From NCBI RefSeq assembly GCF_000143535.2, contig NC_037322.1, forward strand, positions 558,001 through 622,000: a stretch of 64,000 nt of DNA, written 5' to 3'. The stretch comes from Botrytis cinerea B05.10. Its lineage: Eukaryota; Ascomycota; Leotiomycetes; Helotiales; Sclerotiniaceae. A model generated the notes under the pieces. The model ran no database searches and was not told the origin of the DNA. It was given only the letters and a program-made list of their open reading frames with translations. This document shows, piece by piece, positions 56,848-64,000 of this stretch (position 1 is the first letter of the stretch; each line of letters begins with the position of its first letter). Both the position numbers and the translations under genes were made by a program.

Positions 56848-58359
56848 TCAAGTAGCACTAAACCTCTTGGTTTTTACGTCTCCACTGGGTCGCTTCTTCA
56901 ATGCAATAAATGTCTTGACTCTTCTCAACCTCGTCATTAAATCCTTATCCTTTGCATCCCTAATACTCTTCGCATCCTCCTCATCTGCGAAATCAGGTGC
57001 TAAATCGTTACCATTTTCATCGATACTCTCCGTCGTTGCAGGTGCAATATAACTCTTCCTTGAGCCCTTTTCATTCTTATCTCTACCAACTCTCAGCCCA
57101 TGCTCACTCTTCAATACTCGTAGCACAACTTCCCATCCCGCAAGCGCTCTTAATTTCTGATTCTGCGTGGCGGCAAGTCCATTTTGTGATACCGGATTGC
57201 GCCAAGGACAATATTCGCGATGTTGAGCGATAGGATCGAGACCTGGGACAATAGCTGGCTCAGTTTCTTCGCCTGTAGCAGAAACAGATCTACTTTTGAA
57301 CATCCAAAGACCAAGAATTCGGTAACATGTTTGACACGAGACAGATTCGAGTTGATGACCAAGTCGATCATGTTTGTGACCTTGCCAACCACAAAGAGAC
57401 ATCATTAAAGCCACTTTATTGATATTGTCCGTAGAGTTTATTTGCCCTGATTCAGAAGACGATTGGAGAAATTCTTGGGGAAGATAGCTTGCAACGCGAT
57501 CAATATCAAGACCTTCAGGAGGTGTCATATTAGAGAGGTACGGTAGGTGATTGCTTCTTTGTTGGAGTTCATCGTAACGTTCGCGAAGGGTTTGTATAGT
57601 AACTGCAGGTTTATTGAGGGGTAGCTTGAATATAACATCTAAAGCATAAATTAGTACTGAGCGCGTAAAAGGAGGATATTAAACGTACCATCGCATCCTC
57701 TCTGTCTCCATGGACAACTCTCATCGTGCGACGCGACAATAAGTTCAACATATTTATCGACCAACGCATTTTCTACTGAGTTAGTTAGCGCTAAACCATC
57801 GTGAATCTGCGACGGAAAGAAATCCCCTACCAATGTTTTCCGCAATGTAAACTTCCTTCTCCTTCCCATCCTCTTCTTTCTTGTTCAATTTGACCAAAAT
57901 CTCTACATTGCAGAAGCAACATCGAACTCTCTCCTTCTTCTGGCAAACCCATCCTCTCTTGGCCCATTCCACTTCATTAACCTTTGCTGGTTTTGGCGTC
58001 CAATCTGTAAGATTCGAGAACGACTTTAATCTCTTGAGAAATTCCCCGCGATCATATGGGGTCCATTTAGGAGGTTCTGCCGGCGAGATGGGTGTCGCAG
58101 AGAGTTTATGAACGGGCGCCAATCTCTGACGGGCGCTATCGAATTCGGATGTGGTCGCAGATGATGCGCGAGTTAATGAAGATAATCGAGTCGCGTTTGA
58201 AGATGAATACGAAATTCGCGGCTTCTTCATATTGGAATCCGTATCATTTTGAGGCCTTTCGGGGGTTTTGTTTACTTCGTTTGCTGAGAGGGAGGAATCC
58301 GACTTTTTGCTTCCCAAGCCATTCAGGAGGGCGTTGAATTTTCTTTTGGTTGTATTCAT
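56848..58359 (-). CDS. C3HC zinc-finger protein (NIPA/Rsm1-like)
   Basis: Exons on the minus strand are 58359-57831, 57775-57689 and 57638-56848 (introns 55 and 50 bp), giving 468 residues. I start at MNTTKRKFNALL; an ATG 33 bp upstream is also in frame. The zf-C3HC domain spans all three exons: YDRGEFLKRLKSFSNLTDWT, WAKRGWVCQKKERVRCCFCN, and SHDESCPWRQRGCDD (H...C). A second Rsm1-like region follows (LSLCGWQGH-type, VSCQTCYRILGLWM, HREYCPWRN). The family includes fission yeast Rsm1, linked to mRNA export, and mammalian NIPA, an SCF F-box-like protein. The fungal role is uncertain, probably nuclear. The C-terminus is basic. Confidence 0.88.
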
Positions 58360-58878
58360 TTTCGCGGCTGAGACAGTGACACTGAGTGGCACTCTCGTGA
58401 TGCCGCAGTGTCAGTTGAATGTCGATGTTGATGTTGGTGTTGGTGTTGAGCAGAAGAATGGTAAACAATAAATCGAGGGTTCCCTTTTATTTACTTACGT
58501 GCGGCGGTTATTTGGTTGCTGCTCACACTCACACTCACACTCACACTACCCGTACCTGGGCACCCAAAAGCAATAAATGACTAGATGAGTTGGAAGTAAA
58601 ACCCCCTGCAATAGTGAATCAAGTTTATGCTTTATGATAGGAAGACCCAAGGCCCGTGCCGCCCGCAGTAGCTCCAGACGTCCTGCTGAATTGCTTGCGT
58701 GGTACCGGGTGGTGCGAGTCACTCTACAGTCTAGTGCTACTTCAGGAGTGCTTGGAAAACCCCACCAAAGAAAATTGGGACGACAACAAAGATTCAAATA
58801 CCCCTCGATTCGCTCAAAGAGTCCCTCGTCCCTCGACCCTCGCCCTCGAGATTTCTCTACCGTATCGACAATAGATTC
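58360..58878. other. Divergent promoter region with an ACTCAC repeat
   Basis: A spacer of about 520 bp between the C3HC gene and HAL2. Bases 58523-58547 are an ACACTC hexamer run. No gene is seen. Confidence 0.5.
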
Positions 58879-60135
58879 ATGTCAAGGATTTCGGCCATAA
58901 ATACTTCCTCTTCCCATTCCCTTTCACCAAAAAGAATTCTATTCGCATCTTTTCTGATTGTCATACTGGCTTCCATTACAAATAAATTCTGGCCCCGTGT
59001 TACTCTCATATCTCGTCACTTCTCGCCCGCAAATATCAAATCCCTCTCTACAGCTTCGACTTCCAAAATGTCTAACTACAGCAAGGAATTAGAAGTGGCC
59101 CAATTGGCCGTCCAAAGAGCAGCTATCTTGACCAAAAAGGTCTTCCATGAAAAATCAAAAGGAACTCTATCCAAGGACGACAAATCACCAGTTACGATTG
59201 GAGATTTTGGAGCCCAAGCTTTGATTATCCAAGCGATCAAGAAGAACTTCCCCGACGATGAGGTTGTGGGAGAAGAGGAAGCTAGTGACTTGAGAGAAAA
59301 TTCGCAATTGAGAGATCAGATTTGGGAATTGGTCGAAGCTTCGAAACTTTCGGACCCGGAGGCTGAGAAGGTTTTGGGGGGTCCAGTGGAAAGTGTGGAT
59401 GCTATGTTGGATGCTATCGATGCTGGAAACAGTGCTGGTGGAGCCAAAGGAAGGATTTGGGCGTTGGATCCTATCGATGGAACCAAGGGATTTTTGAGAG
59501 GTGGCCAATACGCCGTTTGCTTAGCATTGATGGTTGATGGAGATGTCAAGGTCGGTGTTCTTGGATGCCCTAACCTTCCAGTCGATGATTCCGCTCCATT
59601 ATCCGCTGATGCTGGTAAGGATGCATCAGATGATGAAGGAAAGGGTGTCTTATTCTCCGCCGTATTGGGACAAGGTGCTACTAGCCGACCATTGGGTACT
59701 GGAGCACTAGGAAAAGGACAATCTATTCAGATGAAGCCAGTTACGGACTTGACCCAAGCTACCTTCTGTGAAAGTGTTGAAGCCGGTCACTCTTCTCACG
59801 GCGACCAACATGCTATTGCTACCAAATTGGGTGTCACCAAAGCCAGTGTCCGCATGGATTCCCAAGCCAAATACGGCTCAATTGCCAGAGGTGCTGGAGA
59901 TATCTACCTCAGACTTCCCGTTAGCGCGACTTACCAAGAGAAGATTTGGGATCATGCGGCTGGAGATCTCATCGTGAGAGAAGCCGGTGGACAAGTTACC
60001 GATTCCGTTGGACGTAGATTGGATTTCAGTAAAGGAAGAACTCTGGCTGAAAACAAGGGTGTTGTTGCAGCTCCAACGGCCATTCACAGTCATGTTTTAG
60101 AAGTAGTTAAGGAAGTTTTGGGGGCCAAGAAATAA
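58879..60135 (+). CDS. HAL2: 3'(2'),5'-bisphosphate nucleotidase (Hal2/Met22)
   Basis: Single-exon gene of 418 residues. The enzyme removes the 3' phosphate from PAP (3'-phosphoadenosine 5'-phosphate), a by-product of sulfate assimilation, and is the classic lithium/sodium-sensitive target in yeast. Motifs of the FIG/inositol-phosphatase superfamily are present: VGEEEAS (metal Glu), the metal loop WALDPIDGTKGFLRGGQYA, SVEAGHSSH, and IWDHAAGDLIVREAGGQVTD. The first 63 residues contain a hydrophobic segment (ILFASFLIVILASI) and then a basic, acid-free stretch; a second in-frame ATG at 59068 (MSNYSKELEVAQ) marks the start of yeast-like homology. Two start sites with different locations are therefore possible. 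It is tail-to-tail with the uL6m gene, 140 bp apart. Confidence 0.95.
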   Translation: MSRISAINTSSSHSLSPKRILFASFLIVILASITNKFWPRVTLISRHFSPANIKSLSTASTSKMSNYSKELEVAQLAVQRAAILTKKVFHEKSKGTLSKDDKSPVTIGDFGAQALIIQAIKKNFPDDEVVGEEEASDLRENSQLRDQIWELVEASKLSDPEAEKVLGGPVESVDAMLDAIDAGNSAGGAKGRIWALDPIDGTKGFLRGGQYAVCLALMVDGDVKVGVLGCPNLPVDDSAPLSADAGKDASDDEGKGVLFSAVLGQGATSRPLGTGALGKGQSIQMKPVTDLTQATFCESVEAGHSSHGDQHAIATKLGVTKASVRMDSQAKYGSIARGAGDIYLRLPVSATYQEKIWDHAAGDLIVREAGGQVTDSVGRRLDFSKGRTLAENKGVVAAPTAIHSHVLEVVKEVLGAKK

Positions 60136-60275
60136 ATTGTACATATATTTTTATATTCATCATGAATGATAGCGATGATACTTTCTACACGCTTGTACAT
60201 CATTTTAACAGATACATCTACGAGATCTAGAAGTGGCATTATCTCCTTACTGATGATGATCCTCATATTCAACCC

Positions 60276-61094
60276 CTACTTGATCTTCTTATTCTTCAAC
60301 TTAATCTCTTCCCCATTAACAAAGATTCCCTTTCCTTTATATGGTTCTGGAACTCTCCACTTTCTAATTTGCGCCGCAAAGAGCAACACAACTTCCTTCT
60401 CTGGCCCTTCTAACAATATACGTGTAGGTTGTGGTGTACTCGCTTTCACGAATCTTGGAACGGGTAATTCGATGGGATGAGAGTATCCTACTTTCAGGAC
60501 AACAAATTGTTGACCTTCGAATTCGGGAGTTTTGGTTGTCACGTTCGAAGCGGGTTCGACTGTGGCACGATATCCAACGCCGACAAGGCGGAGAATAGCA
60601 TTGTGACCCTCGGAGACACCGAGTATATGATTTTGGAGGTAGGCGCGGGTGGTTCCTATGGGGGCTTGTTAGTAAACTGCGAGACAAAACATAAATGGGA
60701 CAAGGAGAGGGGAATACTTACCCCACATCGCTCTTTGGTTCTTCACTTCTCTATCCTCCACTCTGACAGTTGCTTTCCGTGTGTTCTCATCGTGTTCGAT
60801 TTTAATAAATGGTTCGATTGACATGGACATTTTCCCCAATGGCCCCTCAATTTTGACCACCGGTCTCCCAGCAACCGCAGAACCTCTCGCCGGCGGGGGA
60901 GGGGGTATAACTTTAAAAGTTACTTCTGGAGGAATGGATAATACTGCGCTTCCAATATGGGAGTTTCGACATGTTGATGCGGAAAAGGATCGTGAGGCGA
61001 TTGGGAATGCGGGGAGGAGGAATGAAGGGATTGACACGGAGGGAGCGGATGTGAGGACCTGGCTTATGCCCTTAGATCGAGCGGTGGACAACAT
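60276..61094 (-). CDS. MRPL6: Mitochondrial large-subunit ribosomal protein uL6m
   Basis: Exons on the minus strand are 61094-60722 and 60655-60276 (66-bp intron, GTAAGT donor, ACTAAC branch), giving 250 residues. The N-terminal 40 residues (MLSTARSKGISQVLTS...SRSFSAST) are Ser/Arg-rich without acids, a mitochondrial presequence. The mature protein follows bacterial L6: VVKIEGPLGKMSM, RVEDREVKNQRAMWG|TTRAYLQN, ILRLVGVGYRATVE, FVVLKVGYSHPIELPVP, TRILLEGPEKEVVLLFAAQIRKWRVPEPYKGKGI. The C-terminal GKGI and IRKWRVPEPYKG blocks are the L6 signature that contacts 23S rRNA near the sarcin-ricin loop. Length fits fungal mitochondrial L6. Confidence 0.94.
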
Positions 61095-61824
61095 GGTGGG
61101 TGGATTGCTGCTGTTTTGTCGCTAGGGTCGCCGTCGATAGAATTTGAGGTCGGATTAAATGTGGTTAGCGTTTGTTCAAGATGGCACGTGATATCGTGGA
61201 CTTGAGTGATGTTCTCGAGTCTCAAACACCAGATGAGAACGCGTAAATATTGGGGTGATGAAAGATGTCAAAATTTCCAAATTCAATTGAATAGAAGGGA
61301 TGCGCTTCCAAAGTTATAACTCTCAGTTTGTGTACAAGAAATTTGTTGTGAAATTCAAAGGTCAAAAGTATCTATTACATATCACTTTAGGAAGGAAGAA
61401 GAATCCCTCCTCAATTCACCCTCTGTTTGATTTCATATAATTCACTTCTTCTAGACCTGTTCATGTTCTGTTTCTGTCTCGACGAAGAAGATAGCGTCTT
61501 CTAATTCAGTTTTCTCGATTTCCTCTGTCCTCGCCCTTTCTTTTCCTCTTCAACCTTTCTATCTTCAAATCTTTAGCAATAACAAAACTTCTCAACGCCA
61601 GTGACCTTTCTCTTCCTCAAAGACTTCAATCTATTCTATCTCCATTATCTATCTCTTATTGAACTATCTCCAGCTTCCTTGATTGACGAGGCGCAAACTT
61701 TCAGAAAGTTCTCCGATCAATCGTTTTCTGATCTTTACCTGGCTTTCGAGACTCGACTCAAATTGACTGCTGGCCAATAACTTTGAAAATTTGAAGATTC
61801 CCAGAGCGCGATCAAGGCTTCAAG
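61095..61824. other. Divergent promoter region between uL6m and KAR5
   Basis: A 730-bp spacer. The part before 61825 is pyrimidine-rich (CTTTCTTTTCCTCTTC-type), typical of fungal promoters and leaders. No gene is seen. Confidence 0.5.
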
Positions 61825-63613
61825 ATGCTACCTCTTAAACTCCTTCTTCTTGGAATGTGGTCAGTATCAGTATCTGCTTTCGGCTGGAAGTCCAAAGTTG
61901 TCGACGATTCCACTCCTGGCCAGCGACAAATTGGAAGAAATCAACGGCAAAATACTAAGTCAGAACTAGTGAATGCTCGATCTCGCAACAATGAACTGTA
62001 CTCCAGTGCAATGCTTGAGTTGAAGAGATTAGAAGAAGAGCCCATTTGCCATCGAGTAGCTGCACAGCTCTTGATGAGTAATTGCGAAGGTTTGGAGGAC
62101 ATTAATCAACATGAATATGATTTGTATAGTGGTCGGGTTCAGAGGCACTACGTGGAGAGCCTTGCTGCAAGCCTCGCTATTTGTGATATGGAACGTAGTA
62201 GTATGGTTGTTCCTGATGCTTGCGAGTCTTTTCGACTTCCATCTCTGTTACGCGCTTCGCAAGAAGCAGAAGGAAAATTACAAGTATCGCAGAATGAGGT
62301 TGGTGCCTGCTTGAAAGGACTTGGTAAAGACCCTTCCCATTGGTTGAGTTGGACTAGTTATCGGGATAATTGTCTTTTGATCTGTCAAGCTGCTCGATCT
62401 GACATTGACAAAGGTATGTCGTCAGTCAGTCCACAAGAATCTGCCTAATTATCTCCAGATCAATCTATTCTTCTACAAAAAAAGCTTGTGGAGATCATGA
62501 ACCAATTTGCGGCAGACCTCGAGAACGACCTTAATGATCTGAAGCAAAACATGGTAGATCATTCAAGAGCAGCAGATTCCTATTTTGAAGGGGTCATGAC
62601 GCAGGCTGAGACACTCAAGACCAAGGTTGAAGGAGCATTCGAGGTCATTTCATCAGAGGCATTGGTGAGCCCACTACTCATCTGTGCGGCGTGCTACGAA
62701 ATTGACTCATATGTAGGATGTTGCTAGTGCGCTTCGATCAATACTTGGCAGTACTGGCGATATTCAACGAGTGATGAAGAATGTCGTCGATACTGTTCTT
62801 CAAAGCAACGCAGAGATGGCCGCTGCACAAGAACAGGCTCTTGTGGCCACATCTGGAAATGCAAAATCAAGATTGGAAAACATCAACGCATTAGCAGAAA
62901 ATGCCGAATCGTCCTTCGAGAGACTGACTTACGCAATCGTAAGTTACACGGAACATTTATTAGGTGGCTTGACTAATTATATGTAGGATCTCTTGATTCC
63001 TGTGATCACATCCATGAGCGATAGACAGGACACTTTGGACCAGGTAAGGTTTCTTGGCCCATGATACAAAAGATAGAACTGACGTTTACAGAGGTTCGAT
63101 ACACTGAGCAATGTGGTCGTGAATATGACCACTTTAATCCAAGATCACTCGGAAAGTCTTGAGCAAGCCAGCTTTACAGCAACTGGTATTCGAGAAAGTC
63201 TTGGGAAAGCCGCTGAGGCTGCGAATTCATGGAACGGTATCATGAGTATGGGTGAGCCATTTGTTAACAATGCTCTTCGAATACTCTTGCCTCCGGTTAC
63301 TCTCTTCTTTGGTAGTCATGGTCTTCCGCCATCTTTGTTTCGCAATCTTGGTCTCTTCATTGGCGGTTTGTTTTTACGTTCCTCTATATACAAAATGATG
63401 CTAATAGGAATAGGTTGGGCAGTAGCAGAAACCACGATACAATTACGCCAAATCGAGCACTGGATTCCACGAATTCAAAGACCAAGAGCATTAACACAAC
63501 TGGCACGAGATAGAGTACTACAAGAGGAAGCACAAATTATCTTCAAGGCTTCTACTACATTGCACAATGATATCAATTCAAGCAATGGAATCCGCTCGAG
63601 CGAGATGAAGTAG
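61825..63613 (+). CDS. KAR5: Nuclear fusion protein Kar5 (Tht1-like)
   Basis: Five exons: 61825-62413, 62459-62664, 62717-62938, 62987-63043 and 63092-63613, with introns of 45-52 bp and all phases consistent, giving 531 residues. It starts with a signal peptide (MLPLKLLLLGMWSVSVSA). The lumenal part has the Kar5 cysteine-containing region (CHRVAAQLLMSNCEGLEDIN) and a long alpha-helical, coiled-coil-prone middle (VEIMNQFAADLENDLNDLKQ, FERLTYAIDLLIPV). Toward the C-terminus two or three hydrophobic segments (NALRILLPPVTLFF, LFIGGLFLRSSIYKMMLIGIGWA) anchor it. Kar5/Tht1/GEX proteins act in the nuclear envelope to fuse nuclear membranes during karyogamy. The family diverges fast in sequence, so the assignment rests on layout and the Cys region. 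Confidence 0.85.
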
Positions 63614-64000
63614 AATTGAAAGGTTTGTGTGATTGTTCGACGCCTTCACCGACTCAAACGAACCTTTTCGGTCATCTCTAACGACAAAATTATTAATTCT
63701 CATCGGAGTCATTATGACTTTCTAATTTACGACTTTACGAATATTCTGTGGACAGCTAACACATGGATGGAATGGGTAACAACTATCGCTATTTATCAAA
63801 CAGTAACTATTTTTGAAGGGGCTTTGCATTTTCTGGAGCTTGCAAGACGTGGAGCTGTAATTGAACGAATGAATGGGATGCATACTAGCATATATATTTT
63901 TAGGTGCGAAAAGCTAGGAGGACTTTGACTTCCGAAGCAGTTCTCGGGTACCGAGCAACAACATATGGGAAAAGGGGAACTTATCTGTAAATACAAATTA
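63614..64000. other. 3' flank of KAR5, no gene recognised
   Basis: A 99-codon plus-strand frame (63629-63928) directly follows the KAR5 stop but shows no family signature; it is probably 3' UTR or flank. Confidence 0.4.

Overview
The window reads as nuclear DNA of a filamentous ascomycete. Nearly all genes carry short introns (about 45-130 bp) with GTRNGN donors and CTAAC/CTGAC-type branch points. The gene set (CreC, Kar5, Gde1, lariat debranchase, ArsH, a bANK-type regulator, a reducing polyketide synthase) is fungal. The flavour of the families suggests Pezizomycotina, perhaps Leotiomycetes (Botrytis/Sclerotinia-like), but that placement is an inference. Housekeeping genes alternate with AT-rich islands that look like repeat-induced point mutation (RIP).

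Layout. 1-7.4 kb: the 3' part of a highly reducing polyketide synthase whose 5' end lies outside the window, then an AT-rich gap, then a basic-region plus four-ankyrin-repeat protein with the architecture of TOXE-type (bANK) cluster regulators. This looks like the right-hand edge of a secondary-metabolite cluster. 7.4-13.1 kb: accessory DNA with a fungal membrane-protein family member, a nested inverted repeat, a chymotrypsin-like fold protein with Cys at the nucleophile position, and a decayed fragment of a Scw1/Whi3-type RRM gene. 13.3-44.2 kb: a gene-dense block with arsH, zpr1, an Rpr2/Rpp21-domain gene, DBR1, GDE1 (SPX-ankyrin-GDPD), alanine transaminase, ABD1 cap methyltransferase, RPN7, GEM1 (Miro), creC, a diverged GCN5-like acetyltransferase and an orphan protein with an internally repeated domain. 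44.2-47.7 kb: gene-poor. 47.7-49.45 kb: SEN54 (tRNA-splicing endonuclease subunit) divergent from an intron-containing tRNA-Leu(UAG). 49.6-52.5 kb: an accessory island holding a 5'-truncated unknown gene, a very AT-rich and strand-asymmetric stretch, and a GIY-YIG-like gene interrupted by one in-frame TAG. 54.4-63.6 kb: an FAD monooxygenase, a C3HC zinc-finger (Rsm1-like) gene, HAL2/MET22 nucleotidase, mitochondrial uL6 and KAR5.

How the genes work together. RNA processing is well represented (Dbr1, Abd1, Sen54, the Rpr2-domain protein, C3HC/Rsm1-like and an intron-bearing tRNA), but I see no operon-like logic; adjacent genes are mostly divergent or convergent pairs. The most interesting features are the PKS/bANK pair, the accessory island at 49.6-52.5 kb, the diverged GCN5 paralogue, the two-copy domain orphan, and the inverted-repeat element at 10.0-10.4 kb. 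All exon boundaries were derived by eye from splice signals, frame continuity and family conservation.
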